Assembly: GCA_965151315.1 (NCBI GenBank)
Contig: CBCTZG010000031.1
Span: 1 to 32,651, forward strand
Direction: 5' to 3'
Length of the DNA stretch: 32,651 nt
Source of the DNA: Avimonoglobus sp965151315
Lineage (GTDB): Bacteria > Bacillota > Clostridia > UBA1381
A model generated the notes under the pieces. The model did no database searches. It worked only from the letters and a program-made list of their open reading frames with translations, and had not been told where the DNA came from. Of the stretch, positions 23,237 through 31,784 are shown in pieces. The position numbers were made by a program, and so were the translations under genes. Position 1 is the first letter of the stretch. Every line of letters begins with the position of its first letter.

Positions 23237-25690
23237 TTAAACGCATTGCGCCGCCGCTTCCGCTGGCAGCGCGATATTGGCGATCCGGTTTTCCGGATCC
23301 CAGTCTACACGGTAGCCCAGGTTTTCCGCCAGGAAGCGGATGGGAACCAGCAGCCGGCCGTCGTCGTTATACATGGGGATGTCCATTTCCACCGGCACGC
23401 CGTTGACCCAGGCGATCTTGTCCATGGAGCGGAAGGCAATGACGGCGCCGTCCTTCTTTACAGTGGCGGTATTGTCTGCCGGATCCCACTGGACGTCCAG
23501 CCCAAAGGTTTCAAAAATAAACCGCATGGGTACGGCCATCCGGTCGTCGATCAGCCGGGGCAGCCGGTCAAAACCCAACAGCTTGCCGCCGATTTGGACA
23601 AAAGCCGGGTTGCGGATGGTATCCGCTGGGTATGCGGCCGCGGACGATGCATCGAACCAATATATACCATCAAGGGACCAGCGGATGTTGTCTGTATAAA
23701 CATAGAACACTCCGTCTGTATATTCCACATAAGGCGGCGGACTCCCCTGATACACAACCGGGTAAAAGGTTTTGCCGTCAAAGGAGCAGCATACGTCCCC
23801 GTCAATCATCTCCACAATTGTTTTGGGGCCGCCCCGGGGCAGTTCGCCGGGACCGATGGATACCGGCGGCTGGCTGCCGTCTGTCTGCATCCGCTGGCCG
23901 CCGGCCAGCTTGACGTAAACCTGATCCAGTACGGCGGAAAGCTCTATCGCCGGCCTGGGCAGGACGTATTCTTGGGTGATGCAAAAGTTCTTGTCCAGCA
24001 GATACAGCCGATTCAGCTTATCCCAAACATATGCATAGTAATTGGGCTGGCCGGAAACGGCGTCCCGGAACGCAGCGTAGCCACCGGCCGTTGGAACGAT
24101 CTTGTAATTGTCCAGGCTGCCGCTGAATACCGACCGGGTGTAGCTGTCGGCGCTGTCAAGCAGCGCAGCGACCTCCGGGGGCTGCTTATACAAGATAACC
24201 GCTTTTTGCAGATTACTCTGGGTAAAGACAGGCGGGGTTTCCTGATCGCGGATCACAAAGGACTGCCGGGGCCCGCCGTAGCACTGGACCGGCAGGGTCA
24301 TCTCAATGGTAAAAGCCGTGGTTTTCCCAGCGGGGAGACGAACGCTTGCCAAAGTATCCGTGGTCTGCTCCGCTGTCAGGCCTTTGGCGAGAACTGGGGA
24401 ACAGGTATTCCCGTTTTCATCCAGCACACGGACAATGAGATTTGCCGTGGTCGTAGCCACATAATCCAAATACCGGTCTTGGGCGCCTTGATTGGCAATG
24501 CGGAGATGATACCGGACAGCTACGCCGTAATTGCCCATGCTGCAGCCGTAGCCCAGATTATCCCGGTCAGTGGTCAGGGGATAATTTGGTATGTAGTCCT
24601 CCGCCGTATATCCAGACACCGCCCCCGGATATTCCTTGGTATCGCTGTGAAAGGCGTCAAAAACCCATATATCGTCCCGTTGTGTCTCAGGTACAGCCGA
24701 ACCGTAAAAGGAAAGCTTACTGGGATCCTTGTAGCGGTAAGTTAAAAGATCCGATTCCGCGGTGATCCGCCGGACATAGGTATCATCCTGGGGATTCAAG
24801 TTGGTGCACCATTCTTCCGTAACATTGCCCTCCGGCACAAACTGGTTGTAAATAGTCACCGGCAGTTTGGTACCGTCGGAAATGGAATCGTCGATGGTAT
24901 AGGCAAGCTCTGTGTTTACCTGGGGCAGGGTGTCCGCTACGCCTTTTTGGGTTCTGTCCCGCTTGTACGTCCCAAAGGCAGCTTTTTCCCGGTAGGTCTC
25001 CCGGCCCATCTGGCTGGTATTGCTGTTGAAGGCAATCACATCCAGATCTGCGGCTCCAGATAGGATCTCCAGATTCGCAGCCAGGAAAACATGCTTGGGA
25101 TATGGAACGGGCGCATAATTTTCAATATACGCGCTGAGAAAACGGGTTTCCCCTGCGGGGAGCTCTAGGGTCACCGGCGCCTGGTCTGCTGGCGTATAAA
25201 CGGCGTCACTGTGCAGCTTATAGATCGGTTCATTCATTAAGTCGGCACAGCTGTATAGGGAAGACCAGTCATCTTCTATGCAGGTTCGGCTTCCATCTTG
25301 ATAATAGACGGTGTCTTGCGGCACCTCGAAGGCCCGGCGGCCGATTCGGATCACGCAGTCCTCCCGGGCGGTGACCGCGGCATCCAGCTCAATATCATAG
25401 CCGCCCAAGACATTGCCGTTGCCGTCGGTGCGGGTGGTGCGGTTGAAATGGGACAGATACAAAACATATTTGTCCGGCCCTAAATTTTCATTGTTCATAA
25501 TGCAGGCAGGGGCGCCGTAGGTGTCGTCGGCCAGGTCGCTGTTTGTAATGCCCTCGCTGTTGTTACAGTAGATATATTTCCCGCCTCCGGCCGGGATGAA
25601 TACCAGATCCTGGGGGAGGAGGGGACTGGCCAGCGCGGCGGGGCCAAGAAATGCGATGGCCAACAGAAACGTAAAAAGAAGCTTTTTCAT
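23237..25690 (-). CDS. Large exported protein with C-terminal copper-amine-oxidase-N-like stalk domain
   Basis: An 817-residue exported protein. The start follows GGGAGGT at 8 nt and gives a signal peptide (MKKLLFTFLLAIAFLGPAALAS); the frame is open 21 codons further up but that overlaps the promoter. The first ~680 residues are beta-rich with aromatic repeats (SLYSCADL, DNIRWSLDGIYWFD) and match nothing I recognise. Residues about 695-810 are a stalk domain with the paired motif MAVPMRFIFETFGLDVQWDP and LLVPIRFLAENLGYRVDWDP. Such domains are found on many clostridial surface proteins and are thought to aid cell-wall association; they have no amine oxidase activity. It is transcribed divergently from the glycosyltransferase at 25972. 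Confidence 0.85.
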   Translation of the reverse strand: MKKLLFTFLLAIAFLGPAALASPLLPQDLVFIPAGGGKYIYCNNSEGITNSDLADDTYGAPACIMNNENLGPDKYVLYLSHFNRTTRTDGNGNVLGGYDIELDAAVTAREDCVIRIGRRAFEVPQDTVYYQDGSRTCIEDDWSSLYSCADLMNEPIYKLHSDAVYTPADQAPVTLELPAGETRFLSAYIENYAPVPYPKHVFLAANLEILSGAADLDVIAFNSNTSQMGRETYREKAAFGTYKRDRTQKGVADTLPQVNTELAYTIDDSISDGTKLPVTIYNQFVPEGNVTEEWCTNLNPQDDTYVRRITAESDLLTYRYKDPSKLSFYGSAVPETQRDDIWVFDAFHSDTKEYPGAVSGYTAEDYIPNYPLTTDRDNLGYGCSMGNYGVAVRYHLRIANQGAQDRYLDYVATTTANLIVRVLDENGNTCSPVLAKGLTAEQTTDTLASVRLPAGKTTAFTIEMTLPVQCYGGPRQSFVIRDQETPPVFTQSNLQKAVILYKQPPEVAALLDSADSYTRSVFSGSLDNYKIVPTAGGYAAFRDAVSGQPNYYAYVWDKLNRLYLLDKNFCITQEYVLPRPAIELSAVLDQVYVKLAGGQRMQTDGSQPPVSIGPGELPRGGPKTIVEMIDGDVCCSFDGKTFYPVVYQGSPPPYVEYTDGVFYVYTDNIRWSLDGIYWFDASSAAAYPADTIRNPAFVQIGGKLLGFDRLPRLIDDRMAVPMRFIFETFGLDVQWDPADNTATVKKDGAVIAFRSMDKIAWVNGVPVEMDIPMYNDDGRLLVPIRFLAENLGYRVDWDPENRIANIALPAEAAAQCV

Positions 25691-25723
25691 GATCAATACC
25701 TCCCATATTTTCATTTTAAATTT

Positions 25724-25753
25724 ATTATAACATGAATTTAAAGGCGCTTTCAA
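25724..25753 (-). promoter_or_regulatory. Promoter of the 817-residue exported protein
   Basis: On the minus strand -35 TTGAAA (plus 25748-25753), 18 bp, extended TGn and -10 TATAAT (plus 25724-25729), about 34 nt before the start. Confidence 0.7.
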
Positions 25754-25889
25754 CCGTGTTATGGATTTGTAGGAAAGTTGTAATGGGCAAATTTTACACA
25801 GATTTTATGGATTCATAACAAAACAAGAGCTTTTTTGACAGATTGGATATATTGAATGGGCTAATTTTAGTAAATTTGGCAAAAAAGTA

Positions 25890-25918
25890 TTGCAATTATC
25901 AAGATTGTATGGTATGAT
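25890..25918 (+). promoter_or_regulatory. Promoter of the glycosyltransferase gene
   Basis: -35 TTGCAA (25890-25895), 17 bp, -10 TATGAT (25913-25918), 53 nt before the start. A TTGACA further upstream at about 25836 has no well-spaced -10. Confidence 0.65.
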
Positions 25919-25971
25919 AAAGCGTAATGTAAATTACAAACAAGAAAATATAATGATGAAGGTAGAAAATA

Positions 25972-27252
25972 ATGGAAACATTGATTCGGGTTAATTACTT
26001 AATCGCGTTTTTGTTCACGATTTGTTATCTTTACCAGTACGTTTATATTTGTATTGCACTGATAAAAAAGCCGAAAATCTACTCAGAATTTACATATCAC
26101 CGGTTTGCTGTCATGATTTCCGCGCGGAATGAGCAGAGCGTAATCGCCCAGCTGATCCAAAGCGTCAAGGCGCAGAATTATCCGGCGGAGCTGGTGGACG
26201 TGTACGTGGTGGCGGACAATTGTACGGATCGAACCGCCCAGGTGGCCCGGGAGGCCGGTGCTTTTGTATACGAGCGCTTTGACCAGGAAAAACGGGGGAA
26301 AGGGTTCGCGCTGGAGTATTTGTTTGATCTGGTACGGACCAAAAACGCGGATAAGTCCTATGATGGTTATTTCATTTTTGACGCGGATAACCTGTTGGAT
26401 GAAAACTATATTTATGAAATGAACAAGACGTTTTCCAACGGCTATAAGATCATTACCTGCTACCGGAATTCTAAAAACTATGGGACGAACTGGATTTCCG
26501 CCGGATATTCCTTATGGTTTTTGCGGGAGGCAAAATACCTGAATAATTCCCGGATGATTCTGAATACAAGCTGTGCTGTGTCCGGTACGGGCTTTTTGGT
26601 CAGCGAGGAAGTGGTGGCTAAAAACGGCGGCTGGCATTATTTCCTGCTGACAGAGGATATTGAGTTTACGATTGACAGCTGTATCCAAGGGGAAAAGATT
26701 GGGTATTGTGATAAGGCTGTGATTTATGATGAGCAGCCAGTGACCTTTGCCACATCCTGGCGGCAGCGGCTGCGCTGGGCAAAGGGATATTTGCAGGTAT
26801 TCCAGCATTATGGGAAAAAGTTGTTTTTAGGCTGTTTCCAGAAGAAAAACTTTTTTTCCTGCTTTGATATGACGATGACGATTATGCCGGCGGTGATCCT
26901 TTTGATGCTGTTGGTGCTGGTGAATATCGGGGCGCTGATCGTTGGCCTGTTTGCCGGGGGGAATGTGGAGCTTCTGGCCCGGTATGCGGTGGAAACGGTG
27001 CGCAACGCTTATCTGGTGCTGCTGGCTGTAGGCGGTATCACCTGCATTACGGAATGGAATAATATCAATTGCTCCACGGTAAAGAAGATAGCATACTTAT
27101 TTACATTCCCCATATTCCTCTTTACCTATATCCCGATTTCGCTGGTGGCTCTGTTTAAGAAAATCGAATGGAAACCCATCGACCACAATATCAATATTAC
27201 GCTGGACGAGATCCGGCAGGCAAAGAAAACAAAAGAACCCGCGCAGAAATAA
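25972..27252 (+). CDS. Membrane-bound family 2 glycosyltransferase
   Basis: A 426-residue processive-type GT2 enzyme. An N-terminal membrane helix (about 8-30) is followed by the cytoplasmic catalytic domain: ISARNEQSVIAQLIQSVKAQNYP, VADNCTDRT, FDADNLLD (DxD-type metal site), LLTEDIEFT (TED, catalytic base) and QRLRW (QxxRW). Two or three C-terminal membrane segments (about 300-385) follow. This organisation is that of BcsA/NodC/hyaluronan-synthase-like polymerases and related polysaccharide transferases. The sugar and product cannot be told from sequence. It stands alone behind its own promoter, divergent from the large exported protein. Confidence 0.9.
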   Translation: METLIRVNYLIAFLFTICYLYQYVYICIALIKKPKIYSEFTYHRFAVMISARNEQSVIAQLIQSVKAQNYPAELVDVYVVADNCTDRTAQVAREAGAFVYERFDQEKRGKGFALEYLFDLVRTKNADKSYDGYFIFDADNLLDENYIYEMNKTFSNGYKIITCYRNSKNYGTNWISAGYSLWFLREAKYLNNSRMILNTSCAVSGTGFLVSEEVVAKNGGWHYFLLTEDIEFTIDSCIQGEKIGYCDKAVIYDEQPVTFATSWRQRLRWAKGYLQVFQHYGKKLFLGCFQKKNFFSCFDMTMTIMPAVILLMLLVLVNIGALIVGLFAGGNVELLARYAVETVRNAYLVLLAVGGITCITEWNNINCSTVKKIAYLFTFPIFLFTYIPISLVALFKKIEWKPIDHNINITLDEIRQAKKTKEPAQK

Positions 27253-27259
27253 ACAATTG

Positions 27260-27291
27260 AAAACCGGCATACCATGGGTATGCCGGTTTTT
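27260..27291. terminator. Bidirectional terminator between the glycosyltransferase and hydF
   Basis: AAAACCGGCATACC and GGTATGCCGGTTTT form a 14-bp stem with a 3-nt loop and T/A runs on both sides, serving two convergent genes. Confidence 0.92.
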
Positions 27292-27300
27292 GTGTGCTTT

Positions 27301-28476
27301 CTACTGTAAAAAAATTTCCTTAGCCCGATCCAGAATCCCTGCGGCATAGGCCAAAACTACGCCATAGTTCGTGATGGGTACCCCGGCCTTGCGGCAAAAT
27401 TCCACCCGGTTTTCCATAGACCGGCTGTTGATCATGCAGCCGCCGCAGTGGACGACCAGGTCGTACTGGGACAAATCGGCAGGAAAATCGTGGTGGGCGT
27501 AAAAATCAAATTGCAGGTTTTTCCCTGTCCGCTTTTTCAGGATAGCGGGAATTTTTACCCGGCCGATATCCTCATGGGAAGCGTTGTGTGTGCAGGCCTC
27601 TGCCATGAGGACCCGGGAGCCGTCCTGCAGCTGGCTGATAGCCGCGGTCCCTTGGATCAAGGCCTCTAAACCGCATTTCATGTTGGCCATGAGCATGGAA
27701 AAGGAGGTCAGCTTGATCTCTGGCGGAACAAGCTGCGCGGCAAAGGCAAAAATCTGTGAATCGGTCACTGCCAGGTCGATCTTTGGCTGGGCAGCCAGCG
27801 TGGCCGCCAGTTCTGTATCCCGGCAGACGACGCACTGCATGCCGTGATCTAAGCAATCCCGCAGCAGCTGTACCTGGGGTAGAATCAGCCGGCCCTTGGG
27901 CGCCTCGGAATCAATAGGAATGATGAGAAGCACCGTGCTGCCGGCAGGCAGCAGATTGCCAATCATGGTTTCTTCCTGGGGCTTGATTTTATCCAGCTCT
28001 GCCAGCAACCGTTCCCGCAGACGGGCCACGGAAGCGTCGTTCTGTATAGAAACCCGGGGAGCGTCAGGATACAAGCTGGTCTGGCCGGGTAGATCTGCCT
28101 TGGTAAAGACCAGCAGATGGGGAATATGCATTGCGTCAAATTCCTGACAGGCGGCCTGGTAAGCCGCTGGATCAAAGGCGGTGCCGTCGGCGGCATAGAT
28201 GGCGAAGTCTGTCCGCTGGAGCAGCTTTCTTGTCTTTTCCATCCGGGCCTCGCCAATTTCTGATTTGTCCCCCAGGCCGGCGGTATCTGTCAGCGCCACA
28301 GGACCGTAGGGCAGAAGCTCTGCGGCCTTGGTGACCGGATCGGTGGTGGTGCCCGAAACTGGGGAAACAATAGCTAGCTCCTGGCCTAACAGCTTATTGA
28401 ATAATGCGGATTTCCCAGCGTTAGTATTTCCGAAAATTGTAATGTGCGTACGAAACGCAAGCGGGGTATTTTCCAT
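27301..28476 (-). CDS. hydF: [FeFe]-hydrogenase H-cluster maturation GTPase HydF
   Basis: Scaffold protein that assembles the 2Fe subcluster made by HydE and HydG and delivers it to [FeFe]-hydrogenase. The 391 residues show an N-terminal Era-like GTPase domain (Walker A GNTNAGKS at 16-23; GTTTDPV; DTAGLGD), a middle dimerisation domain, and the C-terminal iron-sulfur ligands Cys295-x-His297 and Cys344-x-x-Cys347 (EACTHN and HCGGCM). Length and ligand pattern match intact HydF. hydE and hydG are not in the window, so the maturation genes are scattered in this genome. It lies downstream of the exported protein at 28539 on the same strand, with a terminator between them. Confidence 0.96.
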   Translation of the reverse strand: MENTPLAFRTHITIFGNTNAGKSALFNKLLGQELAIVSPVSGTTTDPVTKAAELLPYGPVALTDTAGLGDKSEIGEARMEKTRKLLQRTDFAIYAADGTAFDPAAYQAACQEFDAMHIPHLLVFTKADLPGQTSLYPDAPRVSIQNDASVARLRERLLAELDKIKPQEETMIGNLLPAGSTVLLIIPIDSEAPKGRLILPQVQLLRDCLDHGMQCVVCRDTELAATLAAQPKIDLAVTDSQIFAFAAQLVPPEIKLTSFSMLMANMKCGLEALIQGTAAISQLQDGSRVLMAEACTHNASHEDIGRVKIPAILKKRTGKNLQFDFYAHHDFPADLSQYDLVVHCGGCMINSRSMENRVEFCRKAGVPITNYGVVLAYAAGILDRAKEIFLQ

Positions 28477-28497
28477 TTGTTTTTTCGCTCCAATCGA

Positions 28498-28528
28498 ACA
28501 AAAACGCCTTGGTTAAAAGGCGTTTTGT
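28498..28528 (-). terminator. Rho-independent terminator between the stalk/cohesin-like gene and hydF
   Basis: Read on the minus strand, ACAAAACGCCTT and AAGGCGTTTTTGT form a 10-12-bp stem with a 6-nt loop and a T-run. It ends 22 nt before the hydF start, so hydF is either fed by readthrough or uses a promoter I cannot identify. Confidence 0.8.
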
Positions 28529-28538
28529 CATAAATTTT

Positions 28539-29546
28539 TTATTTGAGTTCTAAAGGCACGGTATTGATATATAGCTCATCTGCGGCGGAGATGCCGAAGT
28601 CTTTGCCGTCTTTAGAAATCAAGATCATGGTATCTTCACCTAAATCCGTAATCCGGTCGGATAGGGTGAACTGGGCCGGGCCGTCTTTTTTTGCCTGGAA
28701 TTCGATTTTAGCGATTACGCCGTCGTTTAACGGATAGCTTTTCGTCGGGTCAAGGATAAACGTAAACTTCACGGAATTATCTTTAAAGGCCGGGTTTGCG
28801 CCGCCTAATGTCGGGTCTGTGCCGGCGCCGTCGATTACCGGAGTATAGGCGCCGCAGGCGAACTGCTCGGCATCATAGAAAATGCCGGCGGTTAAGCCTC
28901 TGTAGAGAATATTCTCGCCAAGAGCCGCTGCGTTCCCAATACAGACGTTGACGGATACAGTATCGCCTGCCTTTACTGTATCCGTATCTGCCGTCAGATA
29001 AATGTTCGGGAGCGCCGTTTTGGCATCGTAGGCTGTACCGCTGGTCTCCTCCTGGGCGGCGACATATTTTGTATACTGGGCGGTAGTGATATCCACCAGC
29101 CGTTCCTCTTCCACCCATTCGACAGACGCTTCTAAGGATTCAGAAACCGCCCGCAGGGGGATCATAGTCCGGTCATTCATCAGCTGGGGCTTTGCGTCTA
29201 AGGTTAGCTGCTCTTTATCCGCATGGGTCAGGCTGGTGAAGGTATAAACGTCCATAACGGGATCGTCAATCCGCAGGACAACGCGGATGATGTTGTTGTA
29301 CGCGTCTACGGTGACAGTCTTTTTTTCCTGATCCCACTTTACCTTGGCGTCCATAGCCTCAAATACGCCTCTGGCCGGTACCAGAACCCGGGCTTCTTCC
29401 TCTAACAGGATTGGCCCCTGATCCGCAAAGAAGATGGCGCGGTTGTCTACATGGACGGACGGCGCCGCTTCTGCGGCCCAGGAAACCAAAGTGGATGAAA
29501 GCGCTATTGCCAGACTTGCCACAAAACATAAAATTTTCTTTTTCAT
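28539..29546 (-). CDS. Exported stalk-domain protein with cohesin-like C-terminal domain
   Basis: A 335-residue exported protein. AGGAGGT lies 6 nt before the ATG; the signal peptide is about 1-24 (ending SWA). Residues about 30-155 are a copper-amine-oxidase-N-like stalk domain (VLVPARGVFEAMDAKVKWDQ and MIPLRAVSESLEASVEWVEE). Residues about 178-325 have a cohesin-like beta pattern (DTVKAGDTVSVNVCIGN, GLTAGIFYDAEQFACG, GVIAKIEFQAKKDGPAQFTL). No dockerin protein is visible in the window, so a cellulosome role is not supported; a general carbohydrate- or protein-binding surface role is more likely. It has its own promoter, divergent from cdaA. Confidence 0.85.
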   Translation of the reverse strand: MKKKILCFVASLAIALSSTLVSWAAEAAPSVHVDNRAIFFADQGPILLEEEARVLVPARGVFEAMDAKVKWDQEKKTVTVDAYNNIIRVVLRIDDPVMDVYTFTSLTHADKEQLTLDAKPQLMNDRTMIPLRAVSESLEASVEWVEEERLVDITTAQYTKYVAAQEETSGTAYDAKTALPNIYLTADTDTVKAGDTVSVNVCIGNAAALGENILYRGLTAGIFYDAEQFACGAYTPVIDGAGTDPTLGGANPAFKDNSVKFTFILDPTKSYPLNDGVIAKIEFQAKKDGPAQFTLSDRITDLGEDTMILISKDGKDFGISAADELYINTVPLELK

Positions 29547-29610
29547 ATGTACCTCCTGAATTCACCGCCGACAGACGGCAGTTTTTATAGAATGTATACA
29601 ATATATCTGT

Positions 29611-29639
29611 ATTATAGCACACTTTGTTGAAAAGAACAA
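29611..29639 (-). promoter_or_regulatory. Promoter of the stalk/cohesin-like gene
   Basis: On the minus strand -35 TTGTTC (plus 29634-29639), 17 bp, extended TGn, -10 TATAAT (plus 29611-29616), about 65 nt before the start. Confidence 0.6.
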
Positions 29640-29667
29640 TAAAAATTCAAGAAATATCAAAAATTAC

Positions 29668-29696
29668 TGGAAACAAGAGAAAAAATATAGTATAAT
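29668..29696 (+). promoter_or_regulatory. Promoter of the cdaA-cdaR-hslO unit
   Basis: TGGAAA (29668-29673), 17 bp, perfect -10 TATAAT (29691-29696), 40 nt before the chosen cdaA start. It is back-to-back with the promoter of the minus-strand gene. Confidence 0.65.
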
Positions 29697-29735
29697 AGAG
29701 AGAGAATACGCCAGCGGCAAAGGGAGATGAGGAAG

Positions 29736-30578
29736 ATGGACAGCGTTTTGGATTATATTACCAGGTTTATCCAGCTTTTGCGGGTGACCGACCTGATTGA
29801 CATTGCCATCGTGGCGGTTTTGATCTATCAGCTTCTGAAAATTATTAAGGAAACCCGGGCGATCCAGCTGGTCAAGGGAATCGCGATTCTGTTCATTGTC
29901 CTGCAGCTCAGCGCCTGGCTGCATTTTACGTCTCTGAATTATATCCTGCGCAACGCTATGCAGGTCGGCATGTTCGCGGTAATTGTCATTTTCCAGCCGG
30001 AGCTTCGAAGCATGCTGGAGCGGCTGGGCCGTTCTAAGGCCGGAAAGCTAATTGATTTTACGAATTCCCAGGATTTTGGAGCTACCGATAAAACCATTGC
30101 CGAAGTGGCCGCTGCGGCGGTGAATATGTCCAAAACCAGGACCGGCGCTTTGATTGTTATGGAACGGGAAACAAAGCTGGGGGATATTGTCACCACAGGG
30201 ACGCTGGTAAATGCGGATGTCAGCGCGGCTTTGATTGAGAATATTTTTGTGCCCAATACGCCGTTGCATGACGGGGCCATGATTATTCGGGAAAATAAGA
30301 TTCATACAGCCGGCTGCCTTCTGCCGCTGACATCTAATCTGAACCTGTCCCGGGAATTGGGGACGCGCCACCGGGCAGCGATCGGACTTTCTGAGGTTTC
30401 AGACGCCATGGTGGTGGTGGTCAGTGAGGAAACCGGGAAAATATCCATTGCCTTAAACGGCACCCTGACCCGGAACCTGATGGAGGATTCCTTAAAAAAA
30501 GCGCTGGGAAAAGCACTTAAGCCCCAGGAGACATCCGATTTTGATAGGATCAAATTCTGGAAGGGGGCGCAGAAATGA
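29736..30578 (+). CDS. cdaA: Membrane diadenylate cyclase CdaA
   Basis: Makes the second messenger c-di-AMP from two ATP, controlling potassium and osmotic balance and cell-wall homeostasis. The 280 residues have an N-terminal membrane part with three helices (about 10-80, IDIAIVAVLIYQLLKII and AILFIVLQLSAWLHF), then the DAC domain with DGAMII (Asp179) and GTRHRAAIGLSE (209-220). I prefer this ATG, with AGGGAG 9 nt and GAGG 3 nt upstream; an ATG three codons earlier is immediately preceded by its ribosome site. The stop codon overlaps the next start by ATGA, so it is coupled to its regulator. Confidence 0.96.
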   Translation: MDSVLDYITRFIQLLRVTDLIDIAIVAVLIYQLLKIIKETRAIQLVKGIAILFIVLQLSAWLHFTSLNYILRNAMQVGMFAVIVIFQPELRSMLERLGRSKAGKLIDFTNSQDFGATDKTIAEVAAAAVNMSKTRTGALIVMERETKLGDIVTTGTLVNADVSAALIENIFVPNTPLHDGAMIIRENKIHTAGCLLPLTSNLNLSRELGTRHRAAIGLSEVSDAMVVVVSEETGKISIALNGTLTRNLMEDSLKKALGKALKPQETSDFDRIKFWKGAQK

Positions 30579-31768
30579 ATAAAACAAAAAAAATAGAGCA
30601 TAAGCTTCTTTTGCAGATTTTGTCAGTGCTGATTGCAGTGATCATCTGGTTTGTGATCGTGTATACGGAAAATCCCTCCCGGGAGGTGGCGATCAATGAT
30701 ATTCCGATCCAGTTCCAAGGAGAAAGCCAGCTATTTGAGGCAGGCATGATTTTGGTGGATAAGGCGTCGATCCCGGAGGCATCGGTGGTGGTGCGGGGAA
30801 GTCGGAACGAATTGATGGAGGCGTTGAAAGAAACCACGGCTTCTGTGGATCTGCGGGAGATTGCGGAGCCGGGCCAGTACAAGCTGCCGGTAACCTACAA
30901 CATGCCATCCAATAATTTGTATATTACCAAGCGGAAAACGGCTACAGTGGCGGTAACGGTTGAAAGCGTGGAAACAAAAGAGGTTCCGGTAAAGGTTGTG
31001 CAGATTGGCGGCGAAAATAACAAGGAACAGATTGTCCAGTCCTTGCCGGCACAGGAAACAATCGTCGTCAGCGGCGCTGGCTCAGATATTGAACAGATCA
31101 GCGAAGCTTTAATTTCTGTGGATATTACCACCATGAAACAGGACGTAGAACAGAAATACAGCTATATCTTAGCTGACAGCCAAGGAAACGAAGTCAATAC
31201 AGTCAATGAAATCGCCGTAGCGGATGAAGTAGTAACAGTGGCAAACCGGGTATTGGCACGGCAGACGGTGCCGGTAGAGGTCACGTTCCCGCGGACACTG
31301 ACCGAGCAGTTCAGCATCCATATCCAGTCCCTTTCCCAGGAACAGATCGACGTCGGCATCCCGGCGGGCGGCACAGCCCCGGAAAAGATTTCAGTAGAAT
31401 TTTCAGGGCCTGTGGAGGAAAACCAGGACACCTATACGATCCAGCTTACCGCGCCGGAGGGCGTCTATATCCCTGCGGAAAGCCTGACGCTGGAAATGAA
31501 GGCGGAGGTCCGGAGGAAGACGATAAAATCCATTGATATACCGGTTCAGGTGGAAAATCCGGAAAACCTGGCCTATGATATCACACCCCAGATTGTGTCT
31601 GTGCAGGTCAGAGGACCTGAGGATAAGCTGAATATGGATAATATTGAAGCGGTTTTGCGGCTGGATGGCTTGTCCAGCGGGGAACACCGGCTCCAGGCGG
31701 AAGTCCGGTCGAAGGATATGGATGTAGACGTACTGAGTGCGGTTTATGTAATGGTTCGAATTTATTAA
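30575..31768 (+). CDS. cdaR: YbbR-domain regulator of CdaA
   Basis: Membrane-anchored extracellular protein that modulates CdaA. The 397 residues have one N-terminal membrane helix (about 13-32, LSVLIAVIIWFVIVYT) followed by four YbbR repeats, recognisable by recurring segments such as EVPVKVVQIGG, QTVPVEVTF and KSIDIPVQVENP at the start of repeats and VQVRGP near repeat ends. In most Firmicutes glmM follows; here hslO does. The start overlaps the cdaA stop (ATGA). Confidence 0.94.
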   Translation: MNKTKKIEHKLLLQILSVLIAVIIWFVIVYTENPSREVAINDIPIQFQGESQLFEAGMILVDKASIPEASVVVRGSRNELMEALKETTASVDLREIAEPGQYKLPVTYNMPSNNLYITKRKTATVAVTVESVETKEVPVKVVQIGGENNKEQIVQSLPAQETIVVSGAGSDIEQISEALISVDITTMKQDVEQKYSYILADSQGNEVNTVNEIAVADEVVTVANRVLARQTVPVEVTFPRTLTEQFSIHIQSLSQEQIDVGIPAGGTAPEKISVEFSGPVEENQDTYTIQLTAPEGVYIPAESLTLEMKAEVRRKTIKSIDIPVQVENPENLAYDITPQIVSVQVRGPEDKLNMDNIEAVLRLDGLSSGEHRLQAEVRSKDMDVDVLSAVYVMVRIY

Positions 31769-31784
31769 CGAGAGGAGAAGCTTC

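Noticed and set aside
23225..24745. Open frame of about 500 codons on the plus strand opposite the 817-residue exported protein
   Set aside because: No ribosome site, Arg/Gly/His-rich composition typical of antisense of a GC-rich gene, and no recognisable motif; the minus strand has a signal peptide, ribosome site and stalk domain.
28539..29546. Cellulosome scaffoldin reading of the cohesin-like protein
   Set aside because: Only one weak cohesin-like domain, no dockerin and no glycoside hydrolase nearby; the stalk domain points to a general surface protein.
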